64,000 nt of DNA from Salinilacustrithrix flava (GTDB lineage: Bacteria > Actinomycetota > Acidimicrobiia > Acidimicrobiales > Salinilacustritrichaceae), in NCBI GenBank assembly GCA_024128875.1, contig JAMYFF010000001.1:372001-436000 (forward strand), written 5' to 3'. Positions 43,881-51,463 of this stretch are shown here, piece after piece. Position 1 is the first letter of the stretch, and every line of letters begins with the position of its first letter. The position numbers and the translations under genes were made by a program. The notes under the pieces were generated by a model. That model worked only from the letters and a program-made list of their open reading frames with translations, did not search any database and was not told where the DNA came from.

Positions 43881-44138
43881 ATGGCCCTCGACGCCCGGCG
43901 TCGTTCATCTCTCTACGACAAGTTTGTCCCGCTCCTCGGCGAGGACGATGCAAACGCCCTCATGTCCGAGTTTCCCTCCGTCGAAGCAGACGAGCTGGTC
44001 ACCAGGCAGTTCCTGCGCGCCGAGCTCGCCGAGCTGCGGACGGAGATGGCTGAGCGACTCCATCAGCAAACGCTCTGGCTCGGGGGCGCCATCGCCGCCG
44101 CTACCGGCGTGTTGGCTGCGCTGACCGCGCTGGCCTGA
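43881..44138 (+). CDS. Small coiled-coil protein with C-terminal membrane segment (paralogue of 26717-27019)
   Basis: An 85-residue protein with ATG 43881 preceded by AAGGA. A helical head (SSLYDKFVPLLGEDDANALM) leads into a coiled coil (TRQFLRAELAELRTEMAERL) and a hydrophobic tail (LGGAIAAATGVLAALTALA). It aligns with the gene at 26717-27019 over its whole length, including the TRxxLxAExxxLRxEM heptads. A DUF1640/CCDC90-like membrane-tethered coiled coil is likely. Function unknown. It sits between a toxin-antitoxin pair and the ECF42 locus. Confidence 0.7.
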   Translation: MALDARRRSSLYDKFVPLLGEDDANALMSEFPSVEADELVTRQFLRAELAELRTEMAERLHQQTLWLGGAIAAATGVLAALTALA

Positions 44139-44159
44139 TGTTCCACGGCCCCACGTCAG

Positions 44160-45425
44160 CTACCCCGCTTCCGATTGTCGGCGCTCGCGCTGGGCCTCGA
44201 GGAAGGCACGCTCGGTCGGGTTGTCCGTGAGCTCGATCGCCCGGTCGTAGGCGGCGACCGCATCGTGGCGGTGGCCGGCGCGCGACAGGAGGTCGGCCCG
44301 TGCGGCATGGAACGGCTGGTAGCCGGTCATCGCCTCGGCATCGAGCGCCTCCACCATCTCGAGTCCGACGGCCGGGCCGTGCAGCTCGGCCATGGCGATG
44401 GCCCGGTTGAGCGCCACGATGGGATCGGGGCGCAGTACGAACAGCTGGTCGTACAGCGCGACGATCTGGGACCAGTCCGTCGCCTCAGCCGACGCGGCGT
44501 CGGCGTGGACGGCGGCGATGGCGGCCTGGATCTGGAACGGGCCGGGCGCGTTGCGGCGCAGGCAGGCCCGCACCAAGGAGTGGCCCTCGGCGATGAGGTC
44601 GCTGCTCCACCGCGCGCGGTCCTGATCGGCGAGGCGGACCATCGTGCCGTCGGCCGCCGTCCGTGCTGGGCGGCGGGCTTCGGTCAGCAGCATCAGCGCC
44701 AGCAGGCCCACCGCCTCCGGCTCGTCCGGCATGAGCTCGACCAGCACCCGGCCCAGACGGATGGCCTCGCCGGCCAGGTCGGCGCGGGTCAGGTCCGGAC
44801 CGGAGGTCGCGGTGTGGCCTTCGGTGAAGATCAGGTACACCGCGGCCAGCACGGCCTGTAGCCGGTCGGGCAGCTCGGCGTCGCCGGGGACGCGGTAGGG
44901 GGCGTGGTTGTCGCGGAGCTTGCGCTTGGCCCGGACGATGCGTTGGGCCATCGTCGCCTCCGGGACGAGGAATGCGCGGGCGATCTCGGGGGTGCCGAGG
45001 CCGCCGAGGAGCCGCAGGGTGAGCGCGACCTGCGCATCCGCGGCGAGGGCGGGGTGGCAGCACAGGAACATCATCCGCAGCTGGTCGTCGGGGACGACGT
45101 CGACGAGCTCATCGAGGTCGCCGAGCTCGGGGTCGGGGTCGGGGTCGGGTTCCATGTCGGCGGCGTGCAGTCGGTGCGCAGCGAGGTGGCGGTCGTCCCG
45201 GGCCGACTCCCGTCGCAGCCGGTCGATGGCCCGGTTGCGGGCGGTGGTCGTGATCCAGCCTCCGGGGTTCGGTGGCATGCCGTCGGCCGGCCACCGCGCC
45301 GCGGCGATCGCGAACGCCTCCGCGACCGCGTCCTCGGCGAGATCGAGGTCGCCGAGGACGCGGATCAAGGTCGCGGTGCAGCGGCCGGACTCCCTCCGGA
45401 AGACCTCCTCGAGGGACTCAGCCAT
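44160..45425 (-). CDS. ECF sigma factor with C-terminal extension (ECF42-type, DUF6596)
   Basis: A 421-residue sigma factor. Sigma region 2 lies at about 10-75 ([34 protein letters not shown]), region 4 at about 115-170 ([34 protein letters not shown]). The remaining about 250 residues are a helical TPR-like extension (AIGLL-type helices; [19 protein letters not shown]), typical of ECF42 sigma factors, which lack an anti-sigma factor and are linked to DGPF/YCII proteins. Exactly such a gene precedes it; ATG 45425 overlaps its stop by 8 bases. Targets probably include the YCII operon. Confidence 0.88.
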   Translation of the reverse strand: MAESLEEVFRRESGRCTATLIRVLGDLDLAEDAVAEAFAIAAARWPADGMPPNPGGWITTTARNRAIDRLRRESARDDRHLAAHRLHAADMEPDPDPDPELGDLDELVDVVPDDQLRMMFLCCHPALAADAQVALTLRLLGGLGTPEIARAFLVPEATMAQRIVRAKRKLRDNHAPYRVPGDAELPDRLQAVLAAVYLIFTEGHTATSGPDLTRADLAGEAIRLGRVLVELMPDEPEAVGLLALMLLTEARRPARTAADGTMVRLADQDRARWSSDLIAEGHSLVRACLRRNAPGPFQIQAAIAAVHADAASAEATDWSQIVALYDQLFVLRPDPIVALNRAIAMAELHGPAVGLEMVEALDAEAMTGYQPFHAARADLLSRAGHRHDAVAAYDRAIELTDNPTERAFLEAQRERRQSEAG

Positions 45426-45783
45426 CCACCTGCATCGGGCGGAGCTCCACCGGGCCCTCACAGGCAGCGGCACACTTGCCGGCCCACTCGAGCGCCACGT
45501 CGAGGTCGGGAACCTCGATGACCCAGAAGCCGCCCATCTGCTCCTTGGTCTCGGCGTAGGGGCCGTCGGTCATCGAGACGTCGCCGCCGGCGGAACGCAC
45601 CACGGTGGCGGTGGACTGCGGCTGCAGACCGGCACCGAACACCCAGGTCCCGGTGCGCTCCATCTCTTCGTTGAGCGCACCGACCTGCTGGCCGAGGCGC
45701 TGGATGTCGGGATCGGACCAGTCGTTGTCGGCGTAGTCGTCGTCGTGCCAGACGGAGATCAGGTACTGAGGCATGGCGGTCAT
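45418..45783 (-). CDS. YCII/DGPF-domain protein
   Basis: A 121-residue YCII-related protein with the DGPF motif as [21 protein letters not shown] (about 70-90). It opens [16 protein letters not shown] and ends in an [13 protein letters not shown] strand. The family adopts a ferredoxin-like fold; members next to ECF42 sigma factors are thought to be part of that regulatory unit. ATG 45783 has GAAGGAG upstream. It is the first gene of a two-gene operon with the sigma factor. Confidence 0.88.
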   Translation of the reverse strand: MTAMPQYLISVWHDDDYADNDWSDPDIQRLGQQVGALNEEMERTGTWVFGAGLQPQSTATVVRSAGGDVSMTDGPYAETKEQMGGFWVIEVPDLDVALEWAGKCAAACEGPVELRPMQVDG

Positions 45784-46006
45784 TCTCCTTCAGGTCAGCT
45801 GCGAGCAGAGGTTGCTCACCCTGTCCACGAACGCGCTCGCCGGAATCGACAGTCACCCGGAGAAATCCTGAGTCGCGGGCGTAGGCGTCGTACGGAGGTT
45901 CTTGTCAGCGGTCGTGTGGAGACTGTCATGCAGCGCTCGACACCACGCCTCGAAGGGGTGTCCCTGGACCACCGCACGGCTCTCGCCGTGCAAGGGGGAA
46001 TCCGCC

Positions 46007-46507
46007 ATGTGCCTGCGCTGTGCCGGTCTGAGCGACGCTGCCGTCGCCGACCACTACGCCCGGATGATCGACGAGCACGGATGGGCCGCCGTCGGCGTCA
46101 CCGCCGAGGTGCCTTGGATTTGCACCGTCGACCTCCGGTGGCGCCTCGACCATCCCGAGCTCGTCGTCGTCGGCGTCGACCCCACGGACGCCCACGACCT
46201 CCTGCGCGACATCGTCGATCGCATCGAGCATGGCGAGACAGCGAGCTCCGGCGCGCGCATGGCGCTGCCCGGCGTGGAGGTCGCGTTCGGTCACGTCGAC
46301 CATCGCAACCTCCTCGGGGAGTGGTTCGCCCAGTGGCACCCCGTGGCCCGAGCGTGCGGCCAGGGCACCACGTCGCTGCGGGCGCTGCAGGTCCGTGTCG
46401 ACCAGCTCGACGACTGCGACACCAGCTTCGACCGTCAGCGGGCGCTCGGACGGCCGTGCTCGGTCGACTCCCTTGTCGGGGTCAGGCATTCGGGTTCGCC
46501 GTCATGA
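46007..46507 (+). CDS. DUF4262 family protein
   Basis: A 166-residue DUF4262 protein. WAAVGVTAEVPWICTVDLRW and HPELVVVGVDPTDAHDLLRDI are the typical landmarks (a plus YTxGL-like region), with a CLRC Cys pair at the N-terminus. The family is common in actinobacteria and of unknown function. ATG 46007 has AAGGGGGA upstream. The last about 25 residues (LGRPCSVDSLVGVRHSG) are not family-like. It lies before the AbrB/PIN pair. Confidence 0.78.
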   Translation: MCLRCAGLSDAAVADHYARMIDEHGWAAVGVTAEVPWICTVDLRWRLDHPELVVVGVDPTDAHDLLRDIVDRIEHGETASSGARMALPGVEVAFGHVDHRNLLGEWFAQWHPVARACGQGTTSLRALQVRVDQLDDCDTSFDRQRALGRPCSVDSLVGVRHSGSPS

Positions 46508-46520
46508 CCGCACCCGGACG

Positions 46521-46559
46521 CCAAGTCGTACTTGGTGCAGATACCGCCATCACCAAGTA
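46521..46559 (+). promoter_or_regulatory. Operator array upstream of the AbrB/PIN pair
   Basis: CCAAGT-CGT-ACTTGG (46521-46535) is a perfect dyad, and TACTTGGTG (46529-46537) pairs with CACCAAGTA (46551-46559), a 9-bp dyad 13 bases apart. The ACTTGG element is shared. A TATCGT box ends 6 bases before ATG 46570, so the array overlaps the promoter and is probably the antitoxin's operator. Confidence 0.65.
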
Positions 46560-46569
46560 TCGTGCGGTC

Positions 46570-46806
46570 ATGGAGATCCAGACGTACCTCGTGTCCTCGT
46601 CGGGTCAGATGTCCCTCCCCGCCGGCGCCCGGCACCGCTGGAGCCTCGACGACGGCGGCCCCGTCGACGTGATCGATCTCGGGTTCGGCGTGCTGACGGT
46701 CCCCAGTGGTGAGGGACGCAAGCTGCTCGGGGATCTCCTGCCCCGGGATCAGCACGCCGAGTTCGCGCGCACCCTCGGCGACGATCCCGACCTCGCCACG
46801 ACATGA
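46570..46806 (+). CDS. AbrB/SpoVT-like antitoxin (VapB type)
   Basis: A 78-residue swapped-hairpin AbrB-like DNA-binding protein: TYLVSSSGQMSLPAGARHRW and VDVIDLGFGVLTVPSGEG are the two hairpin strands, and the acidic C-terminus (DQHAEFARTLGDDPDLATT) would bind the toxin. It is followed by a PIN-like gene with a 4-base overlap. The dyads upstream (ACTTGG/CCAAGT) are its likely binding sites, giving autoregulation. Confidence 0.82.
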   Translation: MEIQTYLVSSSGQMSLPAGARHRWSLDDGGPVDVIDLGFGVLTVPSGEGRKLLGDLLPRDQHAEFARTLGDDPDLATT

Positions 46807-47234
46807 CGCGCGCCGTCCTCGACGACCACCTGCTGCGCGATCTCCTGGCCGATGACGTGTCCGAGGGTCTTGCTGAGGTGCTCGCCGCGCACGAACCGGC
46901 CACGACGAACCTCTACCTCTACCGGCTGTCCAAGAGCGTGGTGGCAGCTCCGGGCGGGGCGTTGACCGGTCGCTGGAGCCCCGAACGCCGTCGAGCTCTG
47001 GGTTCGAAGCTCCTGAGCCTCCCGAACGACGTCGCGATCGTACCCATGAGCGCACTGTCGTACCGCATGGCCGAGATCGCAGCAGCGCACCGCGTGTCGA
47101 CGCTCGGGGCCGAGTGCGTCGCCGCAGCCGAGCACCTCGGAGCCTCGCTCTACGTGTGGGAAGGCGACGACGGACCGGGCATCCGTGCTGCGATGGACCA
47201 CCTCGACCTCGGCTACCAGACGGTCGGCCGCTGA
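46803..47234 (+). CDS. PIN-domain-like toxin (VapC type)
   Basis: A 143-residue protein whose partner and size fit a VapC-type PIN ribonuclease. The first acidic residue is in RAVLDDHLLRDLLADD; YRLSKSVVAAPGG and AALSYRMAEIAAAHRV follow, with ECVAAAEHLGASLYVWEGDDG holding late acidic residues. The PIN acidic quartet is only partly evident, so the fold call is moderate. ATG 46803 overlaps the AbrB-type gene by 4 bases. Cleaves RNA if the family call holds. Confidence 0.68.
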   Translation: MTRAVLDDHLLRDLLADDVSEGLAEVLAAHEPATTNLYLYRLSKSVVAAPGGALTGRWSPERRRALGSKLLSLPNDVAIVPMSALSYRMAEIAAAHRVSTLGAECVAAAEHLGASLYVWEGDDGPGIRAAMDHLDLGYQTVGR

Positions 47235-47296
47235 GCCGCCGGCGCTCGGCGTGGTATCCGAGACGTCGGCTGCGGGCCCTGGCGTCCTGAGCGCCG

Positions 47297-48901
47297 TCAG
47301 CGGACCGGGCGGAGGAGCCCCTTCTCGATCTGCTCGACCAGGGCGAACTTCTGGATCTTGCCGCTGCCGGTCATCGGGTACTCGTCGGCCACGTACCAGA
47401 GCCTCGGCACCTTCTGGCCGGCCATGATCTCGCGGCAGTACGCCTGGAGCTCGGCGACGTCGATGCCGGCAGCCGGGTCGGCCGGCTGCACCACGGCACC
47501 GACCTGCTCACCCCACTCGGCGTCGGGGACGCCGACCACGGCCACCTGCGCCACGGACGGGTGCTGGTAGAGGCGGTTCTCGATCTCGGCCGGGAACAGG
47601 TTCTCACCGCCACGGATGATCATGTCCTTGAGGCGACCGGTGATGGCCACGTAGCCGCGGTCGTCCATCGTCCCCAGGTCGCCGGTGTGGAGCCAGCCAT
47701 CGGCGTCGATGGTCTCGGCCGTCTTGTCCGGCATGTCGAAGTAGTCGAGCATCACCAGGTAGCCGCGGACGCAGATCTCGCCCTCGACGCCGCAGGGGAC
47801 GGTGGCCCCCGACCCGACGTCGATGATCTTGATCTCCACCGGACCGAGCGGCGCGCCGACCGTCGTCCCCTTGTCCTCGATCGTGTCGTCCGACGTCGTC
47901 ATCGTGCACACCGGCGACAGCTCGGTCTGCCCGTAGACGATCTGGAACGACGCTCCGAGGGACGACTCGATGTGGTTCACCAGATCCGGCGGGACCATCG
48001 CGCCACCGGACACGAGGTACCGCAGCGACGAGATGTCGCGCGAGGCGAAGTCGGGGTGGTTGATGAGCGCGATGAGCATGGTGGGCACGCCCGCCGAGCC
48101 GACGGCCGCGTAGGTCTCGAGCAGCTCGAGGTGGACGGCCGGATCGAACTGCTCGAGCAGGACGAGGTGGTCGCCCGCCGACGCGGCGCCGAGCACGCCG
48201 AGCACGCATCCGCCCGTGTGGAACAGCGGCATCGGCGTGACGTAGCTCATGGGGCCATCGGCCAGCTCGGCTCGGGTGAGCCGGGCGTTGTTGGTGATGC
48301 CCCGGTGGTGGAGGCGGGCGCCCTTCGGGAAGCCCGTGGTGCCCGACGTGTACTGGACCTGGGCGGCATCGTCGGGACCCACGTCCGGCAGCTCCGTGGT
48401 GGCATCGCCCGAGGCCAGGAACTCGTCCCACGCATCGATGGAGATCACGTGCTCGAGGCCGCTGAGGTCGGCCTGGAGGTCGGCGGCGATCTTGGTCGGC
48501 GACTGGTCCCGGAAGGCGTCGACGGCGAAGACACCGCGCGCCTTCGACTGCTCCAGCACGTACTTCACCTCTTCGGGGCGCAGCGCCGGGTTCACGGTGA
48601 CGAGCACGATGCCGGCGAGGCCCATGCCGTACTCGAGCAGCACCCACTCGGGGACGTTGTGGGCCCAGATCGCGACGTGGTCGCCCCGGTCGAAGCGAGC
48701 GAGCAGCGCACGGGCGACCGCCTCGGCCTCGTCGAGGAGCTCGGCGTAGGTCCAGGTGCGACGAGCGGCGGGGTCGGCCGCGCCACCGGTGAACGCGGGC
48801 GCATCCGGTGTCGCCTCGGCGGCAGCCCGCAGCACGCCGCCGACGGTCGTCTCGAGGATGGGATCGTCGGTCCCCGGCCAGTAGGACTCGGTCAGCGTCA
48901 T
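47297..48901 (-). CDS. AMP-binding acyl-CoA synthetase (FadD-like)
   Basis: A 534-residue adenylate-forming enzyme. The ATP/AMP signature is YTSGTTGFPKGARLHHRG (about 183-200), the second core motif is YGQTELSP, and the C-terminal hinge and lysine region is ITGRLKDMIIRGGENLFPAEIE with TGSGKIQKFAL near the end. It activates a fatty or aromatic acid to its CoA thioester. ATG 48901 with GGGGGGAACC upstream. It stands alone on the minus strand, divergent from the haloalkane dehalogenase. Confidence 0.92.
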   Translation of the reverse strand: MTLTESYWPGTDDPILETTVGGVLRAAAEATPDAPAFTGGAADPAARRTWTYAELLDEAEAVARALLARFDRGDHVAIWAHNVPEWVLLEYGMGLAGIVLVTVNPALRPEEVKYVLEQSKARGVFAVDAFRDQSPTKIAADLQADLSGLEHVISIDAWDEFLASGDATTELPDVGPDDAAQVQYTSGTTGFPKGARLHHRGITNNARLTRAELADGPMSYVTPMPLFHTGGCVLGVLGAASAGDHLVLLEQFDPAVHLELLETYAAVGSAGVPTMLIALINHPDFASRDISSLRYLVSGGAMVPPDLVNHIESSLGASFQIVYGQTELSPVCTMTTSDDTIEDKGTTVGAPLGPVEIKIIDVGSGATVPCGVEGEICVRGYLVMLDYFDMPDKTAETIDADGWLHTGDLGTMDDRGYVAITGRLKDMIIRGGENLFPAEIENRLYQHPSVAQVAVVGVPDAEWGEQVGAVVQPADPAAGIDVAELQAYCREIMAGQKVPRLWYVADEYPMTGSGKIQKFALVEQIEKGLLRPVR

Positions 48902-49020
48902 GTTCGGTTCCCCCCGGAGCGTGTGGCCCGCATCGTGGCCGCGGGCCCGGGCAACGTCAAGGGCAGGCGTGCCCATCGAAGACGTAGGTTCCGACGCGCA
49001 CCCGACACCGAGGAGGCGCC

Positions 49021-49896
49021 GTGACCGACATCGATCCCACCCCGCTGGAGAAGTCCTTCGTCATCGCCGACGGACAGCGGATGGCGTACCACGAGCGGGG
49101 CACCGGCGAGACCGTCGTGTTCCTGCACGGGAACCCGACGTCGTCGTACCTGTGGCGCAACGTGATCCCCCACGTCGAGCCCTACGCCCGCTGCCTCGCC
49201 CCCGACCTGTTCGGCATGGGCGACTCGTCCAAGCTCGAGGACCCGGGCTCAGGCTCGTACCGCTTCGGCGTGCACCGGCGGTACCTCGACGCCTGGATGG
49301 ACGAGGTGTACCCGGGCGATCGCATCACGCTCGTCGTGCACGACTGGGGGTCCGGGCTGGGCTTCGACTGGGCCCGGCGGCACCCGGAGCGGGTGGCGGG
49401 CATCGCCTACATGGAGGCCATCTTCCCCATGCGCTGGGACCAGTTCCCCGAAGGCGCGCGGGAGCTCTTCCAGTCGTTCCGCACGGACGCGGGCGAGGAG
49501 CTGATCCTGCAGGGCAACGCCTTCGTCGAAGGCGTGCTGCCCGGTGCCGTGCTGCGGGACCTGACGGATGAGGAGATGGACGAGTACCGGCGGCCCTTCA
49601 TCGCCGAGGGCGAGCGCTGGCCGACGCTGGAGTGGCCGCGGGAGCTGCCGATCGAGGGTGAGCCCGCCGACGTCACCGAGATCGCCGAGGCCTACACCGA
49701 GTGGCTGTCCACGTCCGACGTCCCGAAGCTGTTCGTGAACGCCGAACCCGGCGCGCTGCTCACCGGCGAGCAGCGCGAGCGGGTGCGCGCCTTCCCGAAC
49801 CAGACCGAGGTGACCGTGGCCGGCAGCCACTTCGTCCAGGAGGACAGCCCGAACGAGATCGGGCGCGCCATCGCCGACTGGCTGCCCATCCGCTGA
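49021..49896 (+). CDS. Haloalkane dehalogenase (LinB/DhaA-like, HLD-II type)
   Basis: A 291-residue alpha/beta-hydrolase with the full haloalkane dehalogenase set: nucleophile Asp108 in VVHDWGSGLGFDW, halide-binding Trp109, Asn38 in FLHGNPTSSYLWRN, catalytic acid Glu132 in YMEAIFPM, and His270 in AGSHFVQEDSP. Residues 38, 108, 109 and 132 carry the same numbers as in LinB. It hydrolyses carbon-halogen bonds of haloalkanes to alcohols. GTG 49021 has GGAGG upstream and TAGGTT farther up. It converges with the HxlR gene. No other dehalogenation gene lies beside it. Confidence 0.92.
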   Translation: MTDIDPTPLEKSFVIADGQRMAYHERGTGETVVFLHGNPTSSYLWRNVIPHVEPYARCLAPDLFGMGDSSKLEDPGSGSYRFGVHRRYLDAWMDEVYPGDRITLVVHDWGSGLGFDWARRHPERVAGIAYMEAIFPMRWDQFPEGARELFQSFRTDAGEELILQGNAFVEGVLPGAVLRDLTDEEMDEYRRPFIAEGERWPTLEWPRELPIEGEPADVTEIAEAYTEWLSTSDVPKLFVNAEPGALLTGEQRERVRAFPNQTEVTVAGSHFVQEDSPNEIGRAIADWLPIR

Positions 49897-49915
49897 TCGG
49901 CGCTCGAGCGACGGC

Positions 49916-50254
49916 TCAGTCCAGCCGGCGGGACCAGTCCTGCGCCCAGCCGTCGAGGGGCTGCAACGCCGAGCCCAGCGACTCCCCGATCTCGCTCAAC
50001 CGGTAGGCGTCGTCGTCGCCCTGCTCGACCAGCGCGGCGTCCTGCAGCTCGCGCAGCCGGTCGTAGAGCACGCTCGACGAGAGGCCGTCGATCTCGGCCA
50101 GCAGCCGGCGCGCGCCGAGCGGCCCGTCCCGCAGCTCCCACAGGATGCGCAGGCTCCACCGACGGCCGAGCAGGTCGAGCGCGGCCATCAGCGGGCGACC
50201 GGTGGTCGAACCCCGGACCGCTCGACCCGGGCGTGGGGTCGGCTTCGTCGCCAT
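49916..50254 (-). CDS. HxlR family transcriptional regulator
   Basis: A 112-residue winged-helix protein of the HxlR type. The DNA-binding region is ALDLLGRRWSLRILWELRDG followed by RRLLAEIDGLSSSVLYDRLRE (landmarks GLSSSVLYDRL). The C-terminal helix RLSEIGESLGSALQPLDGW dimerises. ATG 50254. It is divergent from a carboxymuconolactone-decarboxylase-like gene, with a conspicuous inverted pair of 17-base boxes in between, so it most likely represses that gene and itself. Confidence 0.9.
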   Translation of the reverse strand: MATKPTPRPGRAVRGSTTGRPLMAALDLLGRRWSLRILWELRDGPLGARRLLAEIDGLSSSVLYDRLRELQDAALVEQGDDDAYRLSEIGESLGSALQPLDGWAQDWSRRLD

Positions 50255-50274
50255 CAGCAGGAGAGCTCCATTGC

Positions 50275-50325
50275 GTTTCGGATCTCGCAACGATACCTTC
50301 GATCGCATGTTGCGAAATACGAAAC
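50275..50325. promoter_or_regulatory. Inverted pair of HxlR-type operator boxes
   Basis: GTTTCGGATCTCGCAAC (50275-50291) and, inverted, GTTGCGAAATACGAAAC (50309-50325) match at 15 of 17 positions and are 17 bases apart. Box 2 lies just after ATG 50307. Probable binding site of the divergent HxlR protein. Confidence 0.7.
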
Positions 50326-50918
50326 AGCAGACCGAGCAGCGTGTGCCGCGGATCGCCCCGCTCGAGCCGCCCTTCGATCCCGAGGTCGCCGCCGTCCTCG
50401 AGCCGATGATGCCCCCGGGCGTCCCGCCCATCGCCCTGTTCCGCGCGTTCGCCCGCAACCCCGCCATGGCCACCGCCATGCAGGGGTGGGGCAGCTACGA
50501 GCTCAGCCGGAACCTGTCGCTCACCATGCGCCAGCGGGAGATCGTCATCGACCGCACCTGCGCCCGCTGCGGGTGCGAGTACGAGTGGGGTGTCCACGTC
50601 GCCTTCTTCGCCGAACGGGTCGGGTTCAGCGAGGACCAGGTCCGCTCCCTCACCCACGGCGACTCCGGCGACCCGTGCTGGACCGACCCGACCGAGCGGG
50701 CCCTCATCGATGCCGTCGACGCGCTCCACGACCGCAGCGACATCGACGACGAGCTGTGGTCACGCCTGCGGGCCGGCCTCGACGACGCCCAGGTGCTCGA
50801 CCTGCTCCTGCTCACCGGCTGGTACCACGCCATCAGCTTCGTGGCGCGGGGCATCGGCGTGCCGCTCGAGCCCGGCGCGCCCCGGTTCGCCGATCACCAG
50901 ATCGCGGGCGCCACCTGA
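50307..50918 (+). CDS. Carboxymuconolactone decarboxylase/AhpD-like protein
   Basis: A 203-residue protein of the CMD/AhpD fold. The CxxC-type active site is TCARCGCEYEWGVHVAFFAE (about residues 88-106; Cys, Cys, Glu and His of AhpD-like enzymes). VPRIAPLEPPFDPEVAAVL is the typical N-terminus, so GTG 50343 could be the true start rather than ATG 50307; the operator box over 50309-50325 supports this. It is a small-molecule decarboxylase or peroxidase-like enzyme. Divergent from the HxlR repressor. Confidence 0.85.
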   Translation: MLRNTKQQTEQRVPRIAPLEPPFDPEVAAVLEPMMPPGVPPIALFRAFARNPAMATAMQGWGSYELSRNLSLTMRQREIVIDRTCARCGCEYEWGVHVAFFAERVGFSEDQVRSLTHGDSGDPCWTDPTERALIDAVDALHDRSDIDDELWSRLRAGLDDAQVLDLLLLTGWYHAISFVARGIGVPLEPGAPRFADHQIAGAT

Positions 50919-50993
50919 CCGGCGAGGTCTTCCGCCCACGTCCAGGGACGAAGGACCCTTCCACCTGCGCCGGGCGGAGCGCACCGTGGACCC

Positions 50994-51278
50994 ATGACTG
51001 ACACCCGAACCGCATGGGGCGAGGTCGGCGACAACCTCTCCGCCCTCCTCCTGAAGCTGAAGCTGCACGCCGAGGAGGAGCTCTCCGACGACGATGTCCG
51101 CGAGAAGTGCGGCCTCGACCGGGTGACCGCGGTGCTCGAGGAGACCGCCGAGGCCATGTCCGATGCCTACGAGGACGAAGCCGTCCGGGCCGACGCCAGG
51201 GAGGTCGCCCGCTCGTTCGTCGCCGCCGTCGACACGACGTTCAGGGAGGCGCAGACCCGCATGCGCCCCGGCGGCTGA
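50994..51278 (+). CDS. Small helical protein of unknown function
   Basis: A 94-residue, acidic, helix-rich soluble protein that I do not recognise. It opens TAWGEVGDNLSALLLKLKLH and continues with alternating acidic and hydrophobic residues (DRVTAVLEETAEAMSDAYED, ADAREVARSFVAAVDTTF), suggesting a helical bundle. One Cys in REKCGLD. A CACCGT six bases before ATG 50994 may be its -10 box. Small proteins of this type are common in actinobacteria near stress genes; function unknown. Confidence 0.6.
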   Translation: MTDTRTAWGEVGDNLSALLLKLKLHAEEELSDDDVREKCGLDRVTAVLEETAEAMSDAYEDEAVRADAREVARSFVAAVDTTFREAQTRMRPGG

Positions 51279-51463
51279 CCGCCGCGCCCATCCCTCACCT
51301 CGCCGGCTCGGCCGCCCCGTGGAGGAAGCAGCGCATCAGATCGGCGGCGGCGATGCGGTCCCCTGTTCGATGGTGACCGTCGGAGGGGCTGCATACACTC
51401 GGCAACACGCCGTCAGGCACTCGGGACATCGCTTCCCCAAGGTCCGATCGAAAGCTGAGCACC

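Noticed and set aside
43511..44053. Long plus frame across the gap after the RelE-like gene
   Set aside because: Ser/Arg-rich shadow composition; the real gene at 43881 is in another frame and has a ribosome site.
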